Part shown: in pieces, positions 44,125 to 54,279 of the stretch
How the letters are laid out: each line of letters opens with the position of its first letter
Position numbering within the stretch: the stretch's first letter is position 1
Source of the DNA: Neoceratodus forsteri
Taxonomy: Eukaryota; Chordata; Ceratodontiformes; Ceratodontidae
Length of the DNA: 64,000 nucleotides
Assembly (NCBI GenBank): GCA_016271365.2
Contig: CM028132.1
Location: forward strand, 1,191,007,001 to 1,191,071,000
Reading direction: 5' to 3'
The notes under the pieces: model-generated
What the model saw: the letters and a program-made list of their open reading frames with translations, nothing else
Databases searched by the model: none
Told to the model about the DNA's origin: nothing
Made by a program: the position numbers and the translations under genes

Positions 44125-44285
44125 GTTTATCTGCCTCTATAGCTTACTCCCTGCTTCAGGTCACAATCCTCTATTGTGACATCACAGTGTGTTACCATAA
44201 GAGTAACTTTGATGTCACAAGCAGTGCAGTATGACCTCAGGTAGGGAATAAGCAACAGGAAAAGACAAACTCTTCAGAAACAAAG
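44125..44285. mobile_element. Foldback MITE (~160 bp)
   Basis: Imperfect inverted repeat: 'agagtttatctgcc' and 'gcttactccctgcttcaggt' in the left arm pair with 'acctcaggtagggaataagc' and 'aagacaaactctt' in the right arm, with 'tgtgacatcacag' near the tip. No target duplication identified. Confidence 0.6.
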
Positions 44286-44499
44286 GTCTTGTTTCCATGC
44301 TAATTACTTCAGTAATAAATGATGGGGAGGAGAAATACAGAACAAATGTGAAATACAAGCTGAACTGTGTCTAAATATTACGGTTTGTTAAACTTCTCCT
44401 GAAGATGTGTCAGCTGCTCTTTAACTACAGTTGTGACAGCGAGACTGGTGAAACAGTAAGGCCTGCTTCATGGTCACTCAGTAAGGCGTGCTACAAAAA

Positions 44500-45530
44500 T
44501 AAACAAAGATAACAACATAAGCACATGGAGCGGTGTTCCACAGGGCTCGGTGTTGGGACCAGTGTTGTTTGGGATATTCATTGCAGACATATCATGGGAC
44601 ATCAAGAGCAAGATCAGTCTGTTTGCTGATGATACCAAGGTAGGCGCAGTGGTGGATGACCTAGGGGGATGGAAGGGGTTGCAGGAGGATCTGGCAAAGC
44701 TTGAAACCTGGTCAGACACCTGACAACTGGGCTTTAATGCCAAAAAGTGCAAGGTGCTGCATTTTGGGATGAAGAACCCAAGGAGGAGTTACCAGCTAGG
44801 GGGAGTGCAGCTAGCCCAGACAGAGGAGGAGAAGGATCTGGGTGTGCTCATTACAGGGTCAATGAACAACTCGGCACAATGTAGGACGGCAGCTGCAAAG
44901 GCCAACAAAATGCTGGGTTATATTGCAAGGGTATATCCTCTAGGAGGAAGGAGGTGATTCTGCCACTGTATAGGTCATTAGTTAGACCACACCTGGAGTA
45001 TTGCATGCAGTACTGGCGTCCGTATCTGAAGAGGGACATTAAGTTACTGGAGGGGGTGCAGCGCAGAGCGACAAAGATGATCAAGGGTCTGGAGGACTTA
45101 TCATACGAGAAGAGGTTGAAGGAGTTGAACATGTACTCACTGGAGGAGAGGAGAGACAGGGGTGACATGATTGAAACCTTTAAATACATGAAAGGAATAA
45201 AGAAGACGGGTACAGAGGGGCTGTTCAAAGTAAGGGAAGGGAGGGCCACCAGGGGCAATGATATGAGACTGGAGCGAGAAGGTTCAGGAGGGAGATGAGG
45301 AGACACTTTTTTACAGAGAGGGTGGTGGCTGGGTGGAATGTTACCTGCTGAAGTGGTATGCAGTAGAACAGTGGACTGCTTCAAACAAGGATGGGACAGG
45401 ACAAGGGGCGGTTAATGAAGGGGAGGGTGGAAGGGAAGGGCAGCTGCAGAATAAGGTGCTAGCTGCACGCTCGAGCAGACTTGATAGACCTCTAGGCCTT
45501 TATCTGCTGGCAAATTTCCAGATGTTCATA
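44500..45530 (+). mobile_element. CR1-c LINE fragment (RT end to 3' UTR)
   Basis: 5'-truncated plus-strand CR1. It shows '[20 protein letters not shown]' (about 44527), the catalytic box FADD at 44622-44633 followed by 'TKVGAVVDDLGG', then 'LGFNAKKCKVLHFGMKNPRR', 'EEKDLGVLITGSMNNSAQC', 'LPLYRSLVRPHLEYCMQYW' (44954 on) and 'ETFKYMKGIKKTG'. Stops and one frame change near 44950 inactivate it. It differs in sequence from CR1-a, -b and -d, so it is a different CR1 subfamily. Confidence 0.85.
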
Positions 45531-45534
45531 TAAA

Positions 45535-45800
45535 AAGTGGCACCAGCTAAATCTTTGTTTAATCCTTTCAGGAACTTGAGGGTCTCTAACATTTTGCCCC
45601 ACTTTCTTCTGGCCACTAGCATGTACATGTCTAGTGTCCTAAGCTGATCCTCATAGGATGTCCTGTCGGCCTTGAATCATTTTGGTTACCCCACATTGCA
45701 CTGTCTCCAGCCTGTCTGTCTTTCCTCCAGAAACTGACCAGTTCAAACCATATGGTATTAAGGTCACTTGACACTGTGGTTTCTCAACCCGCACTCATCC
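45535..45800 (-). mobile_element. CR1 ORF2 C-terminal fragment, minus strand
   Basis: Read on the minus strand: 'TDRLETVQCGVTKMIQG', then after a frame change 'LDMYMLVARRKWGKMLETLK' and 'FLKGLNKDLAG'. This is the C-terminal region of a CR1 ORF2 in the opposite direction to its neighbours. The boundaries are approximate. Confidence 0.65.
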
Positions 45801-45959
45801 TGCCATCTATTAATTATGTGTACTATTTGGCACGTCCTTACACTGCTTTGTATGGTGTTGTAGTATAATTAATATTCTGTTAATTTCTTTGTATTGTTAC
45901 ATACACTGTAGTTTGACCTGTGCTTTCCCAGGTTGTGCCTGAAAATAGACATTTAATAT

Positions 45960-47905
45960 CTAGTGTATAAGGAGACACAGAGGGAGGAGGATAGGGAAGT
46001 GTATCAAAAGAAGCAGAGGGGAAGCAGAGAAAGCAGGAGTGCAAATGTGCAAATGGAGGAGAAAATAACCCAGACTATGAAGAAAGAGGACACAACTTTT
46101 TTCAGGTACTTAAGCGAAAGGAGAAAGACCAGGGGAGGGATTGTAAGGCTAAGGAGGGAAGGAGGGACCAGGAAAAAGCACACATCCTGCGCAAATATTT
46201 GTGTTCAGTATTCACAGAGGAAAAGGGGAAGGTGGGGGGACCACAGATAAATGACAAGGGCATCGAAAGAAGGGAGGTGGACACGAACCCATTTACAGAG
46301 GAGAGTCCTGAAGGAGCGTATCAGTTTGAAATCGATAAGGCAATGGGACCAGACTGGGTACATCCAAGGATACTTAAGAAGCTTAGAGAGGTGCTGGCTG
46401 CACCAGTGACAGTCCTGCTCAACCACTCACTGGAGATGGGTGTGGTTCCAGAGGACTGGAAGAGGGCAGATGTGGTCCCACTTCATGAAAGTGGTAGCAG
46501 GAGGGGTTGGCAACAACAGGCCAGTCAGCCTGACATCAGTGGTGGGGAAATTAATGGAATCACTAATAAAGGAAAGGACTGTGGAATATCTAGAATCCAG
46601 TGGCTTACAGGATCCAAGGCAGCATGGATTCACTGGGGAGCGGTCATGTCAAACAAATCTGATAGATTTCTTTGTCTGGGTGACCAGGAAGTTAGAGCAG
46701 GGTGGAGCGGTGGAAGTGGTCTATCTAGATTTCAGTAAGGCCTTCGACACTGTTCCACATATGAGAGTCAAAAACAAGCTGAGCAGCCTGGGAGTGGGTC
46801 CTAAGGTGGTAAACTGGGTAAGAAACTGGTTGGGGATGGGGATAGGCGACAGAGGGTGGTGGTAAACAGAATTCACTCTGAGGAAAGGAGGGTGACCAGC
46901 AGGTACCACAAGGATCAGTACTGGGACCAGCCTTCTTTAATGGCTTTATTAGTGACATTTCTGAGGGGCTAGAAAGGAAGGTGTGCCTTTTTGCAGATGA
47001 CACAAAGATCTGCAACAGAGTAGACACCCGGGGGTGAAGAGTGATCTAAGGAAGCTTGAGGAGTGGTCAACAGCATGGCAACTAAATTTCAATGCAAAGA
47101 AGTGCAAAATTATGCACTTGGGGCAAAGAAAGCCAGGGGTGGAGTACAAGATGGGGGGGTTACTGATGACTACCAAACAGGAAAGGGACCTGGGGGTAAT
47201 TATATCTGATGACCTAAAGGTGGCTAAACAATCTTACAAGGCAGTGGGGAAAGCTAGTGGGATGGTAGGGTGAATAGGGAGGGGTATCACCAGCAGAAAG
47301 AAGGAGGCAGTGTAACCACTGTACAAATTATTGTTGAGACCTCATTTACAGTACTGTGTCCAGTTCTGAAGATGTATCTCCAGAAGGACATAGACAGAAT
47401 AGAGACGGTCCAGAGGAGGGCAGCTAAAATGGTGCAGGGTCTGCACCAAAAGCACTATGAGGAGAGACTAAAGGACCTCAATATGTACACCCTGGAGGAA
47501 AGCAGGGAGAGGGGGGCTATGATAGAGACTTTGGAATACATCACGGGTAAAAATAAGGTACAAGACGGTAGCATTTTTCAGAATAAAAAAGATGTTTAAG
47601 AACAAGGGGTCATGTTATGAAGCTGGAGGGGGGTAGATGCAGGGGAAACGTGAGAAAATACTTCTTCACAGAAAGGGTGGTAGATATATGGAACAGCCTC
47701 CCAGAGGTGATGGTGGGGCAAAAACTGTGACGGAATTCAAGAATGCATGGGATAGACACAAGGGAACCTTAATAAGTAGGAAAGGGAGGGTAAAAGCTGG
47801 AGATCAAGCAGGGTCTGCAGTATTGCAGTAGGTAGGGAAAATGGACAGACTACGTGGGCCAAGCGGTCCTTATCTGCTGTCAAACTATGTTTCTATGTTA
47901 GTGCA
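45960..47905 (+). mobile_element. CR1-d LINE fragment (linker, RT, 3' end)
   Basis: Plus-strand CR1, 5' truncated in the endonuclease-RT linker (Lys/Glu-rich, 'QMEEKITQTMKKEDTTFFRY'). RT motifs: 'DKAMGPDWVHPRILKKL' (about 46335), 'DWKRADVVPLHESGSRRGW' (46453 on), 'PRQHGFTGERSCQTNLIDFF' (about 46610), 'VYLDFSKAFDTVPHMRVKNK' (about 46717) and the FADD box at 46990-47001. The C-terminus has 'LHLGQRKPGVEYKMG' and 'MIETLEYITGKNKVQDGS', and the 3' UTR ends 'ctatgtttctatgtta' near 47900. Several frameshifts. Confidence 0.87.
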
Positions 47906-49384
47906 ATTACCTGATTAACAAAAAAAAAAACTAAATAAATATGTAAATTTCCTACTGGCTGGTTTTAAACTAATTTTCCTTTTGTTTCAACCAAGTAAAA
48001 TGACCAACTCCATTCCCCTTCCCTTAACAGAGACATTTGTAAACTATAGTAGTCACTGGGTTTTTCAACTACAGTAGAGCACTCATTCAGTTTTTCTTGC
48101 TTTTTCCGAGTAGCACTTAATAAAAACTAACCTTTCAGCACAGTTTACATAGCAGAAAAATCTGAGCACTCAGCTCAGCCAAAACCACTGATCTTAGCAA
48201 ATAATGTGATACTATAAGTAATTATTTAAAAAGAACCTGTAAACCTACAATGGGCTGATTTTCTTCCTTTCTAACCAATGGAGTGGACTGCGTCTGAAAC
48301 AGTATTATATTCTGCTATAACTTTAAAAACAAGGTTTCGTGTTTTTTTTAAATGTTTAAATAGCAGAGTAGTGGAGCAGTGACATGCCAGTAGCACTCTC
48401 AATAGAACAGACTGTGGCACTGTCTGTGTGGAAACATACAAATAGGACACTGTGTGCTTCATTTTAACATTTTGAATGCCCCCCCCCCCGACTGTCCCCT
48501 TTCTCTGACTGAAAGTATGACCAGCTGGCTTCAGAGCCAATGCCAATGCCTCTCCTTGGCCAGGCAGGAGGAGGCACCTGAATGCTGTGTTGCTGGCATC
48601 TTCCAGCTTAGAGAGCAGAGTGCTGTACCCCCATGATGCAGCCAGCCCCAGAATGGGATTCCAGGATCTGCCATGCTACTGGGCCAGTTGTGTTTACATT
48701 TTCAAAACACAGAACCCCCTTTTTACTACTTTGAGCAAATACCTATAACAGACAATTAGTAAAACTGCAGCTGCCTGACAATGCACAATAAGGAACACCT
48801 CCTATAATGTGGCACCCTGAGTACACTGCAGTAAGAGGGAAGTTTAGGACGGCTGGCACTGTAAGTGTGTAAAACCCCTTTACTAGATGCATCAGAAGAA
48901 AAGGCCTTACAGAGAGGATCTAGAATAGCCATGTACAGTGGAAGAATGTAGGGCCCTTTGGAAGGGGAGCTAGTTGCAGGGCTTGCGGTGCCACCCTCCT
49001 CCAGGATACACTGTGGAGGTATGGAGACTGCCCAGTCTGCCACAGGCTGGCTGCAGCATGGACCATAATTTACCACCTGCAAAGCAAGTCATAGGGGGAA
49101 CCAGGCATGTCCACTGCTGTTCCTCTTCCCTGGCATAATCCAACGGTTTGCAATGGGGGCTGGAAGATAATGGGTAAGAAGGGGTACCAGGAGGTGGCAA
49201 CAACTTAGGAATGAGGGGCTCTGGAATCACAGCAAGCAACCATTTCACCCCATTAAGTGATACAGTGCATGCTACCCCCACTAGGGGAGAGACCAGATTG
49301 TGCCCAGAGCCCCAGTAGCAGTGAAGTCTGCTTGGGAGGGGGTCTGCTGTCACACAGGGACAACTAGAAGTAAGATATGCATAA
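47906..49384. other. No gene seen
   Basis: About 1.5 kb of non-coding sequence with an A-run at 47920 and a C-run at about 48480-48489. The ORFs here show no family features. I cannot assign it to a repeat. Confidence 0.45.
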
Positions 49385-49575
49385 TGAGAGATAGAACACT
49401 TACATAAGAACTTACCGTAACGGTGGATCTTTGAGGGAATGTCTGTCATCAGGTCACACCTATGGAACTTAGCTCCCAGGCACTAGGATCCCACAGAAGC
49501 TTTTCTGCAGCAGTCTACTAGGGACCGACCATGCCGATGTTACTCACCCTATAAAACAGTGGAGGTTCCCACTCC
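49385..49575. repeat. DIRS-D left inverted terminal repeat
   Basis: Contains 'tctgtcatcaggtcacacct', 'cactaggatcccaca', 'cagcagtctactagggaccg' and 'ctataaaa'. All are inverted at 53345-53515. The left edge is extended to about 49385 because the internal complementary region also mirrors 'gatagaac'. Confidence 0.88.
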
Positions 49576-49744
49576 TCCTCACTTCTTTCCTAGCCGAGAG
49601 GTCTTGAGAGTCAGGAGCCCCACTAGGGAACTGAGGAGAGAGAAAGTGCCCAGCTAGCAGAAAGGCTGGAGCAACAGGACAACCGAGCTTGAAAGAGAGA
49701 AAAGGGGGAAAGAGGGAGGGATGGCATGACCTGGTGACAAAGAT

Positions 49745-49815
49745 TCCCTTGAAGATCTACTGTTGTGGTAAGTTCTTACATAACTGTTCTATCTTCTCTT
49801 CAGGATGCAGTGTCC
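49745..49815. repeat. DIRS-D internal complementary region
   Basis: 'gaagatctactgttgtggta' plus 'agttcttacataac' mirrors the left terminus, followed by 'tcaggatgcagtgtcc', which roughly mirrors the right terminus. It ends only a few bases before the recombinase tyrosine codon (49821-49823), so the two overlap at the C-terminus of the recombinase. Confidence 0.82.
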
Positions 49816-50755
49816 AGACTGTAGTGCTTGGTGAAAGTGTGGCCAGTACTCCAAGTGGCAGCAGCACAAATCTCAGTTGCAGGCACACACCTCTGAAAAG
49901 GGCAACTGAAGTGGCCATGCTCCTGGTGGAATGGCCCTTAACAACTCCAGGAAGTTCCTTACCGTACTTCCTGTAACAAAAAATCATACAGTTGGCCAAC
50001 CATTTGGACAAGCACTGTTTCCAAGCTGGAGCGCCCTCTCTACCAGGGGCAAAAGAAACAAGTAACTGTTTGGACTTCCTGCAGTCCTTGATACAGTGTG
50101 TATAGTAATGCAAAATTCTATGCACATCTAAAGTATGGAGCAATGCTTCCTCTGGATTGGCATGCTCAGGATAATAAACAGGGAGGTGGATGGATTGGTT
50201 GAGGGTAAACTCAGACACCACCTTAGGAAGAAACTTAGGATTAGTACGCAAAGAGACCCAGTTTTTGTGGAAAATCAGATAAGGCTGCTCACACATGACA
50301 GCCTGTAGCTCTGTAGTTCTTCGAGCAGAAGTAATGGCAACTAAAAATAATGCGTTCCACAACAGAAAGTGTAGCTCACAAGATGTGACTGGCTCAAAAG
50401 GAGGCAGGGTCAGTTTCTCCAAAACAAAACTGAGGTCTCAGGCCGGAACCCGGTTATGGATGGGAGTCTTCAAGTGGAGAATGCCTCTCAGAAAAGTACG
50501 GGCAGCATCCAGCTGTGCCACCATACAACCATCAATGGGCACATGAAAGGCTGATATGGCAGACAAGCACACTTTAAGGGAGGAGTATTTGAGACCAGCA
50601 TCAGACAAGGTCAGGAGATACTCCAAAACCTGGTTCACTGGACAGGTGAAAGGGTCCAGGTGGTGAGAATCGGCCCAGATAGCAAACCACTTCCACTTCA
50701 TAGAGTAAGTGGCCTTGGCAGAAGGTTTTCTGGCAGCCACCAGGATGTCAGCCAC
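49815..50755 (-). pseudogene. DIRS-D tyrosine recombinase, largely open
   Basis: The N-terminal core-binding part (complement of 50755-50438) has 'MADILVAARKPSAKATYSMK', 'LDPFTCPVNQVLEYLLTLSD' and 'SLKVCLSAISAFHVPIDG'. The catalytic part (complement of 50422-49757) has 'TSARRTTELQAV' (first Arg region), 'CLSKWLANCMIFCYRKYGKE' and 'VVKGHSTRSMATS' (HxxR at 49922-49933). It then shifts frame by one base so that 'TWSTGHTFTKHYSLDT' (Tyr codon 49821-49823) is read in another frame. All key residues exist in the DNA. Two frame breaks (near 50430 and 49900) inactivate it. Confidence 0.87.
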
Positions 50756-51206
50756 CTTCTGAGAAACCCCAAACCTTGCAAATGGCTATGTCCTCAGGAG
50801 CCATGCTTGCAGGTGAAGGGACTTGAGGTCTGGGTGGACTAGGGTCCCTTGTGCCTGAGTCAGCAGGTCCCGGCAAAGGGTCAGGAGAACTGGAGGTTTC
50901 ACAGTCAAGTGTTGCAGTAATGGAAACTATATCTGCCACAGCCAAAACGGGGCCCCCAGACTTAAGGTGACACCCTCCATCTGTAGCTTGCTGAGAACTC
51001 TCTGAATCAGAGGGAAGGGAGGCAATGCATAGAGAAACCTCCCCTTCCAGGAGAGGGACAATGTGTCTCACCAGAAAACTCCAGGTCCTGGATCTAGTGA
51101 GCAGAAACGCAGCAGTTTTGCACTGAGTGGGGATGCAAAAAGGTCCATCTCTGGATGACCCCACCTGTCGAAAAGGTCTTCTGCTACCAGGGTCAGCAGC
51201 TCCCAT

Positions 51207-51998
51207 TCATGCAAGTCGGACTGTAACCCACTGAAGCTGTCTCACCAAGGCATTCTGGGCACCTGGCATATGATGGCTGATAGTTCTAGACCATGATCTA
51301 GAGCCTAGTACCAGACCCTCACTGCTTCCCAGCACAGAGGGTTGGAGTGTATCCCCCCCTTGCTTGTTGACGTAATAGACCAAACTGAGATTGTTCGATT
51401 GCACCAACAGAGGATCCAGAGAGAGATGGTTCAGGAAGGCCTGTAAGGCATACAGAACTCCCCTCATTTCTAAAACATTTATGCAGAGGTGAGTCTCCCA
51501 GCAGGACCCGAGACCCTGAGTCTGACAGGGTCCCAGATGGGCTCCCCAACCCTGACCCAAAGCATCCATGGTGAGGATTTGGTGAGGAGTGGGGATAAGA
51601 AAGGGGACTCCCTTTAGGAGATTGGCTGGGTCCATCCACCAGTGAAGCACTCTGCATACTGGTGAGGAGACAAGGACCAGATGACCTAAATCATCTGAGC
51701 GCTGATCCCATTGAACCCTGAGGGTCCACTGTAGAATCTTCATGGCCAGAGGGACCATCATAATAGCTACAGCCATGAGGCTTAGTAGCCTGAGGAATGT
51801 TCTGGCTGGGACATGCCAGCTCTGAGCCACCTCCTGGGCCTGGTCAATAAGGTGGTCCACCCTGTCTTGAGGAGGGAGGCCTTGCCCTGAGTAGAGTCCA
51901 GGACTGCCCTTATGTATTGTGATCTCTGAGAAGGGGTCAGCACAGACTTGAGCTGATTTACAGTGATGGCCAAGGAGTGGAACAACTGCAGAGTGCAT
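51207..51998 (-). pseudogene. DIRS-D RT connector and RNase H, 263-codon open frame
   Basis: The longest DIRS frame here. Its N-terminal part is the RT thumb and connector ('GLPPQDRVDHLIDQAQEVAQ', 'LRLLSLMAVAIMMVPLAMKI'). The RNase H part has 'QILTMDALGQGWGAHLGPCQ' (Asp), 'CINVLEMRGVLYALQAF' (Glu) and 'LLVQSNNLSLVYYVNKQGG', where the second catalytic Asp of (T/S)DN is Asn. It ends with 'HMPGAQNALVRQLQ', the counterpart of the HxPG..N..AD block, with Asp lost. Not catalytic as it stands. Confidence 0.85.
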
Positions 51999-52045
51999 TC
52001 TAGTGTCAGCAACAGGAGCTTCCTGGACTGGATTTCAGTAACCAG

Positions 52046-52690
52046 TCATCCAAGGATGGGAACACATAGAGGCCTTCGCACCGAAGGGCTGCTGCTACAG
52101 CTGCTAAGCACTTGGCAAAGACCTGTGATGCAGAGGATAAGCCAAAGGGCAATACCTAGAACTGGTAATATTCCTCCTGGAAGAGGAGCCGCAGGTACCT
52201 CCTGTGAGGGAGGCAAGTCATAATGTGTAGGTAGGCATCCTGCATATTGAGGGAGCATGACCAGTTGCCCTGCTTCAGCAGTGGGAGAAGACCGTGCAAA
52301 GTGACCATCCAGAACTTTTTGTACTGAATAAAAAGATTCAGTTCTTTGAGGTCTAGAATGGGCCTCAAATCCCATGTTTTTTTGGAAACCAGGAAGAACC
52401 TGGAGTAGAACCTCTTGTTCCTCTGCCACCTGAGCACTGGTCCGATGGTCTGCTTGCATGGCAAGGTGAGGACTTCCTCTCTGAGTACCTCTGTGTGATC
52501 TGGAGGGTAAAACAGGGGGACTGGGGGGACATCTGGAGGCTGCTCTGGAAGCTTGAGAGCATTGCTCTGGTTCAATTACAGTATCTGTAGGATCCAAGCA
52601 TCGGTTGTGATGGTTCTCCATTGGGACAAATGAGAGAGAACCAGCCTCTGACCACCACCTCCTGGCTTGGGGAAGGGGGGGGTCTGGCAA
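52046..52690 (-). pseudogene. DIRS-D reverse transcriptase
   Basis: The best frame (complement of 52575-52156) has 'LREEVLTLPCKQTIGPVLRW', 'NKRFYSRFFLVSKKTWDLRP', 'ILDLKELNLFIQYKKFWMVT', 'WSCSLNMQDAYLHIMTCLPH' and 'RRYLRLLFQEEYYQF'. In the A motif the usual LDIKDAYLHI reads LNMQDAYLHI. After a frame break the catalytic box is SLDD (52045-52056) for YLDD. Fingers and palm are recognisable but broken. Confidence 0.85.
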
Positions 52691-53189
52691 GGTGTCTGGA
52701 AGAGGCTGAACCGGCAGCTAGGGCTGCATTCACAGCTCTGGATTGCTTGGCAGAGGGGCCAGTGGAGGAAGAGGAAGCAGGCAAGGCTGAGCTGGCTCTA
52801 TGCTTACACTGAAGCTTGCCTCCAGGACCTGTCTGGTGAGAGACCTTCTGAAATGAGGACCTCAGTCTACTCCTAGGCTGGGTATGATACAAGGAGTGGA
52901 CAGACCAAATGGCCCTACCAGAAGCCTGCAGCTCATTAATAATGTCCTGTACATCTGGACCAAAAGGTTTCTGATCCACAAAAGGAGCATTTAACACCTT
53001 TTGCTGGACATCATTGGCAAAACCAGAGACCTGCTGCCAGGAGTGCCATCTCAGGCAAATGCCAATGACAGCTGCCTGGGCTATAGTGTCAGCCATATCA
53101 TAGGTGACTCTGAAGAGGTTAAGGAGATCTTCTTTCTGCTGCAACAGCGATGGAAAAGAGCAGACAAAGAAGTAGTTCTCGACATACAA
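52572..53189 (-). pseudogene. DIRS-D Gag C-terminal part
   Basis: A 205-codon minus-strand frame with 'LLNLFRVTYDMADTIAQAAV', 'GFANDVQQKVLNAPFVDQKP' and 'SRAIWSVHSLYHTQPRSRLR'-like sequence. It corresponds to the Gag C-terminus of DIRS-C around 41808-41452. Upstream Gag is deleted: the frame opens in 5' leader-like DNA at 53189. Confidence 0.78.
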
Positions 53190-53344
53190 AGGAGAAATAA
53201 ATCACTTTTAAATAAAAGTGATTTGCCGACAAACAAAAATTAAAAAGTATGTAAAGTTGGTGGTCAAACTGAGTGACAAAGGTTCCACAGAGTCTGTACA
53301 CAAATGGTCGATAGTGGGAAAGAAATAAGGAGGTAGCAGGGTTG

Positions 53345-53515
53345 CCCTCGCTTTTATAGGTGAGTGACATCAGAGCTTGACGTTGGCATGGGCGGTCCCT
53401 AGTAGACTGCTGCAGAAAAGCATCCGTGGGATCCTAGTTCCTGGTGGATAAGTTCCATTGGTGTGAACTGATGACAGAGATGCAGTATCCTCTAAAAATA
53501 TTCTATAGTTACAGG
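53345..53515. repeat. DIRS-D right inverted terminal repeat with TATA-like site
   Basis: Inverse of the left terminal repeat over about 150 bases, with few mismatches. On the minus strand 'cctataaaag' (complement of 53351-53360) is a likely core promoter for the element. The outer edge is near 53515, just before CR1 sequence begins. Confidence 0.87.
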
Positions 53516-53525
53516 TACTGAGACT

Positions 53526-53759
53526 GTGGTCAGTGCCTCTGACCAGGAGGGGAGGGTGGTGTGCTGTCTCTCAGGTGTGAGAGCAGATAAGGCACACCCC
53601 AGGGTAGATGGGTTGGTTAGGGACATGGGAGGGAAGCTAGACATTATTTTCCATATTGGGACAAGCAATCTAGCAGGAAGGCTGATAGGAACAGTGAATC
53701 ATAGCTTTGTGACACTAGGTTTCAGGTTTAAGGGATTGGCTGGTACTGTGATCTTCTAA
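53526..53759 (+). pseudogene. CR1-e ORF1 SGNH esterase-like fragment
   Basis: Open frame with 'LDIIFHIGTSNLAGRLIG', corresponding to the 'VVVHVGTNDL' block of CR1 ORF1 esterases; the catalytic-site Asn-Asp pair of GTND reads SN. It is followed out of frame by 'SISWLKEWFPG'-like and 'NREETRQQG'-like sequence toward 53960. The N-terminal side is cut near the DIRS-D junction. Confidence 0.7.
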
Positions 53760-54279
53760 GAGGTCTTCGCAGTCCAGAGGAGAGGGGAGGCAATGAAGAT
53801 GAAAATCTTTCAGTCAATCAGTTGGTTGAAGGAGTGGTTCCCTGGGCGACCGGGCTGTTTGTAGATGGGATAAAGGCCTATTTAAACCAAAAAGCTTTCA
53901 TCCTAACAGAGAGGAAACAAGGCAGCAGGGCAGAAGTTTGAGTGATATATTTTTGGGTGTCTAAAGAAGTGGGGTGGAGGCTCTGACTACAGCATACTGA
54001 GGGGAAACTCAAGAGAGGGAGACTCAGTTAGCACGCCCCCACCTAATGGGTCATTCAGGGAGTAGAGGGAAATCCAGTCAGCTTATGTGGGATGGTGGTG
54101 TGTCATGGAGCAGAAGTCATAGCAGGCAGACAGAGAGGGAGGAAGGATGAATGTTGGGGTAGTGGTAGTAAAAGGAGGGACAGAAGGGTTGGCAGGAAAT
54201 GGCATGGGGAGGGGGGAATCAAGGTAAGTAGGAGAATTAAAGTTGGACCAGGTGTCAAGGACAAGCAGGGGGCAGGTGC

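Larger units (their letters stand above)
49385..53515 (-). mobile_element. DIRS-D, DIRS retrotransposon with deleted Gag 5' part
   Basis: Minus-strand DIRS element, 4.1 kb. It is bounded by inverted terminal repeats (49385-49575 and 53345-53515), with an internal complementary region at 49745-49815. From right to left: the end of Gag (53189-52572), reverse transcriptase (52690-52046), RNase H (51998-51207) and tyrosine recombinase (50755-49815). About 2 kb of Gag, including the Cys/His cluster, is missing between the right terminal region and the Gag end. Its RNase H and recombinase are the longest open DIRS frames in the window. Confidence 0.9.
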
